DNA of 64,000 nucleotides. Source: Chenopodium formosanum (Eukaryota; Streptophyta; Magnoliopsida; Caryophyllales; Amaranthaceae). The stretch is from positions 2,480,001 through 2,544,000 of the forward strand of contig CM044858.1 in the NCBI GenBank assembly GCA_024500155.1, in the 5' to 3' direction. Each line of letters opens with the position of its first letter. The first letter of the stretch is position 1. The notes beneath the pieces were generated by a model, which saw only the letters and a list, made by a program, of their open reading frames with translations, was not told the origin of the DNA and did no database searches. A program made the position numbers and the translations under genes. Positions 46,319 through 57,859 of this stretch are shown piece by piece.

Positions 46319-47060
46319 TCAGAACTCATGGTGTTGGTAGGAGCTGAGAGGTGGAGGTGCAATGAGCTTACTATCTCCCAGGGGAGCATACTCGTCATGC
46401 GTTTTCACGTCAAGATGTTTGGTTGCTCCATCTTCCAAGGAAATTATTGTGAAACTGTATCCTGTAAGATTATTGTGATAGTAGATGCAATTCTGCTGCA
46501 AATTGGAGAAACTTGTTGCCGAAACACAAAAAGAAGGGCCTCCCCAAATTCCCATGAAAAATGCTTTATCTCCAATAGAATGTACTCGACTCAAACACAA
46601 TTTATCCTTATTGCCTAACTTGTACAACTCCACCGTGTTATCAATGCAAATCACTACAATAATATGCCCATGAAATTCCACCAGATTTGTCGTCTTAAAT
46701 TGATTAGCATTTGCTCCAATTAGCGATGCGACCTGCACAACAGAGTAATTGGTTACAAACGTCTCTAACCAAATTGAAGCTTCTCTGCTACTTTTAACTT
46801 ACATATATTATTCCCATTTTAGTTCACCAAGACAAATACTCCTTAAAGGCTATAAAACTATGCAAAATGCAACAGCTTAATTATTCTAATCAATAATAAA
46901 TGTCCCAAGTAATTTACAAAAAGAAAAGATCAATTTATACCTGCACAAAATATAGAGGTCTGAGATGAAACTCTTGATTACCATTTTTATGGGGACTCTC
47001 TAGTGTGAAAATATCTAGTCCTGCTTGGCTGTCCAAAATTCGAAACAATAAACTTTGGTT
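46319..47060 (-). pseudogene. 5'-truncated DUF295 F-box-type gene fragment
   Basis: Two in-frame exons on the minus strand (about 47060-46941 and 46732-46319) are joined by a GT-AG intron. They encode LDIFTLESP through RPLYFVQ, VASLIGAN, NLVEFHGHIIVVICID, FCVSATSFSNLQQNCIYY and SFTIISLEDG, then a stop. This is the C-terminal part of a plant DUF295 protein, a domain usually found behind an F-box. No F-box or start region is found upstream: the frame hits a stop just beyond 47060, in DNA leading into the RGXT promoter. It is therefore most likely a truncated pseudogene, although a short expressed gene is possible. Confidence 0.6.
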
Positions 47061-47497
47061 AAAATAATATGAACATTAGCTTTTCAGAAAGTTATGAACA
47101 TTAGCTTTTCAGAAAGTGAACATAGGTATTAAAATGTGTGATTTTTGATTTCTTATGTAGTGACTTTGTGATTATACTACCTCCGTTAACATTTAGTTGC
47201 AACTTTGAGTATTATTTGAGAGACATAAAATATTCCAAGCTCAATCCGAAATCAACCGATTAAAACTCGATTCAAATTTTAACTTGTATGAATGGAATAA
47301 TTTAACGTGATTCAAATTTAAAATAGACTCGACACAACTTGACGTCACCGATCCGACTCACACCTTGAATTGACACCTCTTCTCATAGTTAGCAATTTTT
47401 AAGAGAACGGAGTTACTTTACTTGTAATTCTGAGTTGATTGATAATTTTGCGCTCCAGTTTAGATCCACTGTGAGCGAGCATTGGTCTCCACCAACA
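47061..47497 (+). promoter_or_regulatory. RGXT promoter and 5' UTR
   Basis: Upstream of the RGXT start. It includes CTACCTCCGTTAAC at about 47178, a Stowaway-like end without partner. The frame is open upstream of the chosen ATG, so an N-terminal extension is formally possible. Confidence 0.35.
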
Positions 47498-50400
47498 ATG
47501 GCGGTCTCCCATCCTCATCAGAGACCGACACACAAACGCCCTTCTTCCTTTCTAAATCGCACAAATCTCACCCTCCTTTTCTCTCTCCTCATAATCCTTG
47601 GTTTCTTCTACCCTTATTTGGGAATCTCCCAATCCTTTTTCTCAAACCCCAACTTCGCTTTTCAGTCTAAATGGCGAAATTACTCCCTCCAAGAAGCAGT
47701 TTCATTTGTTGGGCGAAATGGGACTGTCATTGTTTGTATAGTTAGTGAACCTTACTTGGATTTTTTGAACAATTGGTTGATTAGTGTTACCAGACATAAA
47801 CATCAAGACAAAGTTTTGGTGATTGCTGAAGATTATAACACTTTGTATCGTGTTAATCAAAGGTGGCCTGGTCATGCTGTGCTAATTCCTCCAGTTCTTG
47901 AATCCAATTCTGCCCATAAATTTGGTTCCTTGGTATGAAATTTGTTGCCATATTTTTTCAATTTAATTTATCATATTGCTGATTGATTATTATCGTTATA
48001 GGGGATTTGGGGTTTTTGTTTTTTAAGGTTTTGATCTGATTTTGGTGTTTGAGCTTTTCAATGTGAACTTGTTCTTTACAAGGGTTAGTGTGTTAGTAGA
48101 TAATTTGTGAAATTGTGATGTTACTTGTTCATATATTTAGTTTTTGGAGTTGTTCATGCGCAAAGATCATATCCCAATGTCTTAGTCTGTAATTTTGATT
48201 TTTGATAATTATGGGGAGTGGGTTTTGGGTCTGTTTTAGATAATTGAGCTTGTTTATGTGAACTATTCTACTGCTTTATTGAATGGATTGCTACATCAGG
48301 AAATGAATTGTGATGTTAACATACTTACATCTGATATAAGCATGGCTGCATGGGGAGTTCTCATATAAGAAATATCAACTCTCTTTTCTAGTTGAAATTG
48401 TCAATTAATGCTTCAATAATGAATGAAAAATTTGAAACTAGCCGTGTGTGTGTGTGTGTGTTATCCGGTTATGCATGAAGTTTTTATGTTATTATGTATA
48501 AGATGATCATAGGCGAGTCGTTTCGTACTTTAAGCTATGGAAGGAACACCAAAAATTGTAATTTAATCTCTTTAACCTCGATATCTTTGTTTCCAGCGCA
48601 ACTGTTGCTAATCCAATTATATTTCTGCCTGAATTATGTTGTCCCTTGTTGGACTAAAACCAATCAAAAATGGATCCAATACCCCCATGAAACTAGACTT
48701 ATGTATCAGATTCACCTTGCAAATTTTTAGCCAAAGAGGCAATGTAGATAGTACACTCATCAGATGGTTGCTTGAGAAGTGCAATTGTTAAGGCTCAAGC
48801 TCTAACATTGCATGGAATAGGATTCCTAGGGTATTACTAGTTGCTAGAATAGTGGGTGTGGGTTCTGATTCCAAGTGCAATGTTAAGAAGCTTATCTCCA
48901 AATTGATTTGCAATCCATGATGGATCCTGTAGGGTCCAATGAGTGCACTTAAGCATGATCTGAAAGGAAAATTATCTGTCACCTTTGATCAACACTGCTA
49001 GTATGTGATATACGTACCTTAGGAAACTCAGGAGGTTACTTGGGAGTAGGGTCCAGCTTTTCTTTATACTTTGTGTCCATTAATGACCTGCCTAACTGTC
49101 AACTGATCGTTTGTGCAGGGGTTCTTCAATTTTACGGCTAGGAGGCCTCGCCATCTTCTGAATATATTGGAGCTTGGATATAATGTAATGTACAATGACG
49201 TTGATATGGTTTGGTTGAAAGACCCATTTCCTTATTTGGAGGGAAATCACGATGTCTACTTTATGGATGATGTGGCTGCGGTATGTAGGCTGATATTCCT
49301 TGCTATTTTACTCTTATAGTCTTATCTATACAGGAATGCATCTGCCTGAGTTGGTCTGTGTGCTAAAAACTGTGAATTTTTTTACACATCAAATTATCCA
49401 TGCAAGTACAGTGCAGCATTCAGCAATTATGTTACTTGTTTCTGCTTTGATGTAAATAACATTGCATGAACGCCCTCTTTGGATGTTTGCATTTTTCTGC
49501 TTAATGATCATGATGGTTCTAATGAGCATGTTCTTATATCAACTACTGAGTAAAAGCTGAGACCTGTGTGTAAGTTCAAAAGTAAAAAATGCATCCTTTG
49601 CTAATAGTTATGTATGATAATTTTTTCCTTCATAATTTTTATTCTTGTCTCTGCTTCTGATATCTAGGTGAAGCCTTTGAACCATTCCCATGCCTTACCA
49701 CCTCCAGGGAAAAAGGGAAGACCTTATGTTTGTAGCTGCATGATATTCCTGCGGCCCACGACTGGTGCCAAGTTGGCTATGAGAAAGTGGCTTGAGGAGC
49801 TTCAAGAACAGCCATGGACCAGAGCAAAGAAAGCTAATGACCAGCCTGCATTTAACTGGGCTTTGATGAAGATAGAAAAACAGGTCGGTCTTTTTACCAA
49901 CCTTAGTCACCTCCCCCTTTTCCTCTTTACTTATACTTCCATTCTCCTCCCTTATGCTTTACAGTTGTCAATCCAATGGATTAAGAGTAGAGGAAACTTG
50001 CTATTCATTGCCAAAGTGTAGATTTGTTTTGCAATTAATATGAGTTAGTCTCAGTGAAGTTTAGGGTAGTTAAAGATGTGACTATTGTATCCCAACCAAA
50101 GGGGGTGGGGTTAAAAAAGGAAATACGGAGTATGACCTACACTATACTGAACTTTTTTTATTCTTTTCTTTTTATTTATTTTTTTTTTCTTTTTTTGCTT
50201 TTGATTTCTGATATTCATTTTGATAAGCTTTTCGGAGAGCCATATGGTCAACTCTCTGAACAAGGAAATACTGTATAACTACCACATTATGTAAAAAGAG
50301 ATTCATATAAGAATTTTTTGTTTCTATAAAACTGACTTGGAGATACTATTAGCCTAACCAAAGGATACTCATTGGGTTGTATTCTGTAATGACTGGACAA

Positions 50401-50613
50401 CAGGTGGATATGTATCTGCTTCCCCAGTCTGCATTCCCAACTGGAGGTTTGTACTTCAAGAACAAGACGTGGGTACGTGAAACTGAAGGCTCACATGTTA
50501 TCATTCATAACAATTACATCATAGGATTTGAGAAGAAAATAAAGCGTTTCCGTGACTATGGACTCTGGCTAGTCGATGATTATGCTTCAGAATCTCCACT
50601 TGGCAAGCTATAG
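47498..50613 (+). CDS. MGP4: UDP-xylose:L-fucose alpha-1,3-xylosyltransferase (RGXT/MGP4-like, GT77)
   Basis: Four exons, 47498-47932, 49119-49280, 49668-49883 and 50404-50613, join in phase 0 to give 340 residues. The N-terminus has a short cytosolic tail and one membrane anchor (about residues 23-43), then a lumenal catalytic domain, the type II layout of Golgi glycosyltransferases. The DxD motif is in YNDVDMVWL (Asp172/Asp174). Other GT77 segments are CIVSEPYLDFL, RPRHLLNILELGYNV, CSCMIFLRPT, NDQPAFNWAL and HNNYIIGFEKKIKRF. The family adds xylose to fucose on the rhamnogalacturonan-II side chain in pectin synthesis. I chose the ATG at 47498 (ACAATGGCGG context, MAVSHPHQ) over an in-frame upstream ATG at 47435 because the shorter form has the usual short tail. 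Confidence 0.93.
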
Positions 50614-51359
50614 AAGTATAAAAGGGTATGGTGATGATTTCGAGTGCTACACCTAGTGTTGAAGGTTGAACTGCATTTGTAATCTGATTTGGCTGAGCTG
50701 CAGCATGTTTCAGCCACTACCTATGGCATATGCTCAAATTTTGAGCTGCTGTAGAATTTCTTCTTTGGTTGTAATCTCAAGCGATCTCATTTTAACGAGA
50801 TTTTGGCATTTTCTGGCTCTTGAAGTCCCTTTGCTGGAGTTTTATTGAGCCACCAAAGTTCGTGTTGATGTAAAACGGTACTCCAGTATACACAATTGCA
50901 CATAGCCGTAGGAGAGAAGCTTTAAATTTAGTGGATAGTAATTAAAGTTGATTAATTCTAAAAATTTAATTGTATTTTACTGTATTTATTTATACTATTA
51001 CTACGTATCAAATAGATTAAACAAAGTCAATTGCTGATTCTTTCTCCTCTATTTTCTCTAAAAACAACCCTAGCTTCTATTGTTGATTTTGAAGGGACTT
51101 TCATATTTTTTTTTGGTTGTTATTTTAGCTGTATAATAACAATTTCTCCCTCGAAAAAAGGGTTTTTGATAAAAGAGAAGGTTTTCTTTCTCGTTCGAAA
51201 GACAATGTTTTTTCAATCTTATTTGAAAGAAAAGGTTTTTCGACATTCTTTGAAAGATTTTCGACCTCCTTTGAAAGGTAGTGTTTTTCAACCTCTTTTA
51301 ACATCTTTGCAAGAAAAAGGGAATTGTTTGCTTTTGTTTTGAGATCAAGTTCTGTTTAC
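50614..51359. other. RGXT 3' flank with degenerate T/GAAAG repeats
   Basis: 3' UTR to about 50950. From about 51140 to 51320 runs an imperfect series of 30-40 bp units built around TTTGAAAG and GGTTTTTCGAC. No gene; the two overlapping frames here come from this low-complexity sequence. Confidence 0.45.
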
Positions 51360-51990
51360 ATTATTAATTGTGGCTCCAAGCTCCCTATGACCCCACCCCG
51401 GCCAAAAAAAATGTAGTAAATTATGGTTATTTAGCACTAGAAACCCCATGGGACTCAAATACTCTTAACGACATATGCAAATTATATTGAGGTTTTATGT
51501 TTATATTTTTCACTAGTAGTAGCTTCAAAGTGTCATTGCCTAATAATCTTCCTATGGTAGTAGAAGTTACATGCAATGGGGGATTTGAGGGAGACCTCTC
51601 AACTTCCATGGGCAATTAATTGATTCTGATGATATAAATCCTCTTACATGCAAAACAATTTTCCTATCAACGAACACACTGACTGTTTTAACTAGAGTGA
51701 AGAGTTTTTTATGCGAGAATGATCTTGTTTCACTAGGTAAAATTTCATTTCTTCTGCCTTTCCTACATTATACATTTAGCTGGCACATATTGCAGTTATT
51801 TCTACATTCTTGAATATGGTGTACTAGGATCAGTGTGTTTCAGACAAGCACCTTTTGTATAATTGAATATGGTGTACTTTGGCGTGGCATGTATTCGCAG
51901 AGAAGGGCAAGATGTTGAAAAAGTCATTCTAAGCAATGAAATACTGATGATTTGATGAATGAGGATATGTAGAACTTCTACGGACTTGTA
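51360..51990 (+). pseudogene. Broken copy of NMNAT intron 4 to exon 7
   Basis: Read on the plus strand this matches the NMNAT gene (minus strand, about 32410 to 31470). The intron 4 match includes ACCCCATGGGACT and AGTGTCATTGCCTA. Exon 5 is recognisable as CCTATCAACGAACAC through GAGTTTTTTATGCGAGAATG. Intron 6 sequence ATCAGTGTGTTTCAGACAAG follows, then the second half of exon 7 (TTTGGCGTGGC, TATTCGCAGAGAAGGG). Exon 6 and parts of the introns are deleted. Introns are retained, so this is a DNA-level duplication, not a processed copy. Frame is lost and no start exists. Confidence 0.85.
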
Positions 51991-52378
51991 GGTTGAGCTA
52001 TCAAATTTTAATTTGCTGAAAGCCCTTGATATGAATCATAAAACCCTTATCAGAACTTATTAAACCTGATCTGAACTTATCTGAACTTATTACACCTAAA
52101 ATAAGTGAAAATAAGGTGAACAGAACATACCCTTAACCTAGACCTGCCTTTCTATTTAAGCTGGAGTTCCATGGCTCCTCACTTAGAGATTACCCCCCAT
52201 TTCCATTCGGGTGATAAAAAAAAATAGAATATTCACCGACATATCCGATTTAGATAAACTGTGCCGGGTAGAAGACTCAAGGACCGTAAAGCTCGAGTCT
52301 CGCTACGCAGGGTTTGATATTATAGACGTCGGGAAAATTCGTAAAAATTTCTCGAACACTGTTCGTACATTAAAATTA
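51991..52378. other. Short intergenic stretch
   Basis: Contains a run of CTGAACTTAT-type units at about 52050-52105 and ACAGAACATACCC at 52121-52133, suggesting a decayed MITE related to but distinct from the CTGAA family. I cannot define both ends. Confidence 0.3.
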
Positions 52379-53421
52379 GGAAATTTTGGTTTTTACCACC
52401 TTTGAATAACGACTTTATTGAATTTACCATCTCAAAAAAAAAAAATTTACTAAACCACCTCATAAAAAGATAAAACATCAGCTTTACCACCTAATCCTAA
52501 CTTCGGTGACCGAAAACGCCTGTGGGGCCCACCATAACGGCTAGTTTTTGAAATTATCCCCAAATTCTCTCGACTTCCTTTCTATTTAAACCAACCTGCT
52601 TCATTTCTTCATCTAATTCTTGAATATTGACGTTTTTTTTTTTTTTTTTTGCGATTTTTCTCACAAATTTTTTAATGTCGGTGATCCTTAACAACCCACA
52701 TCCTCAAATTATTCAAGATTGTACTCGGCCCTGAATCAATTGAACTGTTCCACAACAAACAGCAAAAAGGTAAGCAATTTTCATGAATTCTGTTGTAATT
52801 TTTTGCAATTTTTTGCGTGATTATGTATTGCTAAGTGTAATTAAAATTGCACGTTTTGTGTTATTAATTTAACCCCAATTTCATTATAAAAAATTAGGGT
52901 TCATGTAAGTGTAAATTAATTTGAGGGTTTTTTATATTTCAATTGGGCAGTAAAATTAGGGTTAGATTATGGTAATTGTGTTCAAATACAATTAATTTCA
53001 ATGCTTTTGTTAATGAATTTCAGAAGGGAATGTCTTCTAGCTCCTTCTCTTGAAGATGACAAGTGAAGCTGAGGTGTTGCAATTTTGTTGTTCCAACTCG
53101 TCTTCAACCACCCAAATTCATTTAGGGTTTCACTTTTTACAAAGAGAAAGATGAAAAATCAAAGGAGAGAAGAAAGAAGGTGAGAAATTGAATAGGAAAG
53201 GTGAGAAAAGGAGGAGAGAGAGGGGGAAATCGTGATAAAACATTAACTTTGGAGGGGCAGTGACGGTTTGGGGCCCCATTGGCGGTTTCCATTACCGGAG
53301 CTAGGATTAGGTGGTAAAAATGAATTTTAATTTTTTTATGAGGTGGCAAAGTAATTTTTTTTTTTTTGAGGTGATAAATTCAATAAAGTCGTTATTTGAA
53401 GTGGTAAAAATCAAAATTTCC
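52379..53421. mobile_element. Foldback MULE-type element 2 (1043 bp)
   Basis: Both ends read GGAAATTTTG(G/A)TTTTTACCAC inward, with inverted repeats of about 130 bp carrying spaced TTTACCACCT-type sub-repeats. A perfect 9-bp target duplication TTAAAATTA flanks it (52370-52378, 53422-53430). The interior (about 52510-53270) is not GC-skewed like elements 1 and 3; it resembles ordinary plant intron/UTR sequence (TTTAGGGTTTCAC, AATTAGGGTT) and may be captured genomic DNA. No transposase. Confidence 0.87.
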
Positions 53422-53430
53422 TTAAAATTA

Positions 53431-53850
53431 TTGTAAAACGAGTGTTCAAGGAAGGTTGGGTTTGGATTGTGTCACGATCAAAGGGATATTATTTTTGCAA
53501 AAATAAATATGTTACGAATTGATAAAATTTCTAAAAAAAATTCCAATTTGATTTACATCATATATAAATCCTGCTTGTCAAAAAAAGACTTGTATCTGAA
53601 AGAATATTTTCCTCAAAATATTTACATTGATTGCTGCCTATTATAACTCCGTACGTATCGTTTTACAAGGCATCCAATGCTATAAACTAGGAAAAGATAT
53701 ACTACGAATATTTACCAAACAAACTACAAAGATATATACATACATGATACATCTTAACCGTATCTTATATCACATATGGATTATGAAGGGAGGCTCTAGG
53801 TGTGAATTGTTTACTCTCTAGGTCTTCTAAACACATTTAGAGAAGAGAAT
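53431..53850 (+). promoter_or_regulatory. F-box gene upstream region
   Basis: AT-rich DNA between MULE 2 and the F-box gene. The insertion of MULE 2 only about 430 bp upstream means it could affect this promoter. No clear TATA box position is assigned. Confidence 0.3.
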
Positions 53851-55230
53851 ATGGAGGAAAACTCATCATCATCAATATTATCACCATCATCATCACCACC
53901 ATCAATACCATCATCAAGATCTTCAACAACAATTAATGATCTTGCTGATGATTTATTGATTGAGATATTTGTTAGACTTGATAATTATGGAACAGGGATT
54001 AGATGCAAATTAGCATCAAAGCGTTGGTTATCTATACTCTCGAACCCTAGATTTGTTATGGAATACATAAACCATAAGAATATTCTTCCCTCACACAAGA
54101 AGGAACACCTACCATGGACGTTTTTTTCAACGATGAGGATGACTAGACGGATGAATAAAAAAATCCCAACTCACAAGGTATTTAATTCTTCAAAATTCAC
54201 CCTCAATTTTCTGCCTTCTAAATCCTTCGCAATTATGGCGACTTGCAAAGACCTAGTTTTGTGTATAGATACGAGTAAAGGAAAGGATCATCATAACAAT
54301 CAGTATTATTATATATGCAATCCATTAACAAAGCAATGGATTGCTCTCCCACCGCTTCCAATTTCATCACACGATTGCTTTTGGGTTAGATTATTTTGCA
54401 AATATCCTGAGTGTCAAGGAAACATCGATTGCAGGCTTAGGGTTGTGGTTATTCATCCTATACCCATGTCCTATGGCCCGAAAACTTATGATCCTTATAA
54501 ATCATTCAATTCTATGGTTTTTTGTTCGGAGAATTCACTATGGAAAAATATTAATCTTCGGATTCCATTGTCTATACTTACAAAAGATTGGTTATCTTTC
54601 AATGGTGCTGTATGCAAGGGAATGGTGTGTATTCGGCACGATGCACATTTCGGGGTGTTCAATCCATTCCACATAACCCCTAATAGTGGCGATGAACACG
54701 TAGCCAGAAAAATACGACCACTATTTTTTCCCGGTGATGGAATAACTTTGGAATGTGGTTCGCGATTGATTAGTTTGTGCACAACCATTACACGTCGGAG
54801 TCCGGATTGGGATGTATTATATGGTGAAGTCAGCATTATTGTTGAAGAGGGAGATTTCAATGGAGTTGATGATACTCTTAATGATAGTAATAGTAAAGAT
54901 GAGGTATTGTTACCATGCAGGATATATAGACAGAGTTGTATTGACGACTTGAACGAAATAATTATGCCAAAAACTAGTACTAGATTGATTGGTATTCATC
55001 CAACTAACAAGCAATTGATATATCTAGAAAATAAGGTGTGTAACAATAAGGTGGTAGAAACTAGTGACAATGAGGCGAATTCAAAAGACAGAACTAGTAA
55101 GTTGGTTTTGTTAGATAGAAATTCATCACATTTGAAGATTTTGGGAGAATTGCATCCCGATCGTCTAGATTCTCCTTGCAGACTTGAGCTCCAACACTGG
55201 CCTACACCACTTCCACGTATTTCCGACTAA
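53851..55230 (+). CDS. F-box protein
   Basis: A single-exon 459-residue protein. A Ser/Pro-rich N-terminus (encoded by a TCA/CCA-type trinucleotide repeat at 53864-53928) is followed by an F-box at about residues 27-70, with DLADDLLIEIFVRLD and CKLASKRWLSILSNPRF. F-box proteins bring substrates to SCF ubiquitin ligases. The C-terminal part shows an F-box-associated pattern (YYICNPLTKQWIALPPLP, a sign of the plant FBA/kelch-like fold, and RLIGIHPTNKQLIYLEN) like the Arabidopsis At5g07610 type. The region around residues 350-430 is acidic and variable. The target protein is unknown. It is unrelated in sequence to the DUF295 fragment at 46.3 kb. Confidence 0.85.
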   Translation: MEENSSSSILSPSSSPPSIPSSRSSTTINDLADDLLIEIFVRLDNYGTGIRCKLASKRWLSILSNPRFVMEYINHKNILPSHKKEHLPWTFFSTMRMTRRMNKKIPTHKVFNSSKFTLNFLPSKSFAIMATCKDLVLCIDTSKGKDHHNNQYYYICNPLTKQWIALPPLPISSHDCFWVRLFCKYPECQGNIDCRLRVVVIHPIPMSYGPKTYDPYKSFNSMVFCSENSLWKNINLRIPLSILTKDWLSFNGAVCKGMVCIRHDAHFGVFNPFHITPNSGDEHVARKIRPLFFPGDGITLECGSRLISLCTTITRRSPDWDVLYGEVSIIVEEGDFNGVDDTLNDSNSKDEVLLPCRIYRQSCIDDLNEIIMPKTSTRLIGIHPTNKQLIYLENKVCNNKVVETSDNEANSKDRTSKLVLLDRNSSHLKILGELHPDRLDSPCRLELQHWPTPLPRISD

Positions 55231-55393
55231 TTTACTCCAATTCTTTTTTGAGTAAATTACTTGTTTAATTTCTTTCTTGTATGTGTTTGAGAATTATTAA
55301 TTTATTTATTTTGGTTCTATACACTTTAATTTCTCATCAGATTTCCTTATCACCCACTTGTAAATTATCCAACATTAATATAAATCCAACTTA

Positions 55394-55555
55394 GGGCCTA
55401 TTCAGATTTACTGAGCTGAACTGAACTGATTAGAGCTGAACTGAACTAAACTAAGCTGAAATGAATATTTTATCAGAGAGGGAAATTAAGAGCAGAACTG
55501 AACTGAACTGATTGGAGCTGAACTGAACTGAAATTAAGTAAATGTAAACAGGCCC
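55394..55555 (+). mobile_element. CTGAA-rich MITE, copy 3
   Basis: GGGCCTATTCAGATTTACTG at the left and TAAGTAAATGTAAACAGGCCC at the right, with TTA on both sides (55391-55393, 55556-55558). The interior of CTGAACTGAA units surrounds GAATATTTTATCAGAGAGGG. It belongs to a second subfamily with the copies at 56285 and 59384. Confidence 0.85.
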
Positions 55556-55558
55556 TTA

Positions 55559-56281
55559 ATATGATTAATGATATATTAATACTATGTTAAATAATAAACA
55601 CACCAATTCCAATATATGTACTCTTCTTTCAACAAACAAAATCTATTATGTACAATATTATTACTATTACCAATATTTTTAGTATGGATCTTGCTAACGA
55701 ACGCCTTGAGCGTTAAATAAGCATTTAAAAATACTACCTAAAGTGGTATTAATTTGAGAATGCATGACAAAATCACGCATCAATTGGTGTTATCAATGTT
55801 CATTTTAATTTAATCTTTCTATTTTTAGTTCTCTTATCCAACATCCCCGGACGTTCATTTGCACTGGCTGAATCAGCTATTGGTTAGTTGTTCATATCAA
55901 TTCACATGCACTGGCTGAATCAGCTATTGTTGTTAACTATTATCCTTCTTTAGTTTTTCCTCCTTTTTAAAAATGTCGGACAATATTATACGAGTACTAT
56001 CCTATTCCATACAATCATACGACGTGTTCTACTGTATTTGTTTACAAAATAATAAAATTCTGTATATCTTCGGATTGAAGCTTTTGCAATAATATTTTTT
56101 TTTTTTTGTAAAAAAAAAATTAAAGGATTTTTGCAAGAATAAATTGTTTAGCTCGGGTTTGGAAGTTAGAGTTGGCAAAAAAAAAAGTCCAATTTTGTTT
56201 GTTTAATTTGCGAAGTATTATTTTTGATCGTTTATATACTTTGTGAATCGTAATTAATAACATTTTAGATTACATAGCAAC
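55559..56281. repeat. Intergenic DNA with a 23-bp direct repeat
   Basis: TGCACTGGCTGAATCAGCTA plus TTG occurs at 55860-55882 and 55907-55929, 47 bp apart. The rest is AT-rich without a gene. Confidence 0.5.
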
Positions 56282-56284
56282 TAA

Positions 56285-56486
56285 GGGCCTGTTCACATTT
56301 ACTGAGCTGAGCTAAATTGAACTGAACTGATTGAAGGTGAACTGAACTGAACTGATTGGAGCTGAATTGAACTGAACTAAGCTGAAATGAATATTAAATG
56401 AGATAGGGAAATTAAAAGCAGAACTGAACTGAACTGAACTGATTGGAGCTGAACTGAACTGAAATTAAGTAAATATGAACAGGCCC
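56285..56486 (+). mobile_element. CTGAA-rich MITE, copy 4
   Basis: GGGCCTGTTCACATTTACTG at the left and TAAGTAAATATGAACAGGCCC at the right, flanked by TAA on both sides (56282-56284, 56487-56489). Same subfamily as copy 3, with one extra CTGAACTGATTGGAGCTGAA block. Confidence 0.88.
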
Positions 56487-56489
56487 TAA

Positions 56490-57850
56490 ATTGTAATGAA
56501 AAGAAGAATAAATAAACTTGATACTATTTACATCAATTGAAAAGGTGTAATTTGCAAACCACTATACTTAGCAAGTGAAGGGGATAACATAATGATAATC
56601 TTGTTAGCTTAAAAGGTAGTTTTCTAATGGATGCTTTGACATTTAAGATACTACGGAGTACTACTGATATTTGATAAGTATGAGTACTTAGAAAGGGTAT
56701 GATAATGGATACAATGATTAAATTCTAAGGCATGCGCCCAATGCATGAAATGATCAAGATTTTTTTTAAAATTTTTTATATTTATTATATATTTTTTGAA
56801 AAAACTATATACATCAAAGTATACTACGTACGTATTATATAGCCTTTAGGGGTTACAAATAAACATTTAATATCTTTTCCTTTTTACTCTGTAGTATAAG
56901 TTTATGAATGTATGATAAAACACGCATAAATCAATGTAATTAATGAATATATCATTAATACTTTTCTGTTTTAGCATCTTATATATAACCCTTAGGGCTC
57001 CATAAAACATTTTTCTAATAATTATAATAATATTTATATTTTATATATGTTATTGTACATTCGATGAAGTGATCGAATTTGGATCACATTAATTCATACA
57101 ATTTAAATACAACCCCATATTCTTCTAAAAAAAAAATACAAACCCTTTAAAACTTTCCTCAATTTTTGTAAAAACAGCAAGCTTGCATTGGCAAACGTAG
57201 GCCATACTTATCACTTATCAGACTTGTTTATTTAATTGATGACCCATATCATGTAATTCCTGCAAGAATTATAATGTTCACAATTATTTGAAACTTCTTT
57301 TTTTTTTTTTTTTAATAATTGTTTAATTAGGAGATGTATTGCGTCAATTACCATAAGTAGGTAATTGATCCGTATAATTTAAAGATCTGGGCCTAACCAT
57401 TCCTCGTTTTATCATGAGGTCATAATAATACGGGATGCAATTGATCAATTGAACTTCAATTGTCCTTTTCACTAGTCCTTTTCAATAATAATTTTTGACA
57501 AGTATTATGATGATCGAGTTATTATTTAAGTGTTAATGTGTTATATGTGTATAGTTTGTGTACGGTTGTAGAGTTTTCATTTTGTAACTTAAGCCGATTG
57601 ATTAAATTTGTTTTGATCTTGGTGGGGTTAGTTTATTAATTGACACGAAATTTTCAATATTAATTGGTTTTTTCAGTATTAAGTAGGCAATTAAGCCATG
57701 CATTATATCATTATATCATCACTAAGTAGGATGTTACTTGCGGCATTATGTATATAAATGTGTTTTTTATTTGGTACAGCAGATAATTATAATTATCAAA
57801 AGTATTGATCTTGACTCTTGAGCATCAAGACATAAAGCAATACATGGCCA
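56490..57850. other. Intergenic, no gene seen
   Basis: Very AT-rich with a poly(T) run at about 57299-57314. No ORF or RNA is supported. Confidence 0.5.
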
Positions 57851-57859
57851 ATAAACAAA

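Noticed and set aside
47175..47235. CTACCTCCGTTAAC as a Stowaway end
   Set aside because: No matching inverted end within several hundred bases.
47435..47497. Upstream in-frame ATG of the RGXT gene
   Set aside because: It would add 21 residues before MAVSHPHQ, lengthening the cytosolic tail. The downstream ATG has better context and fits the family.
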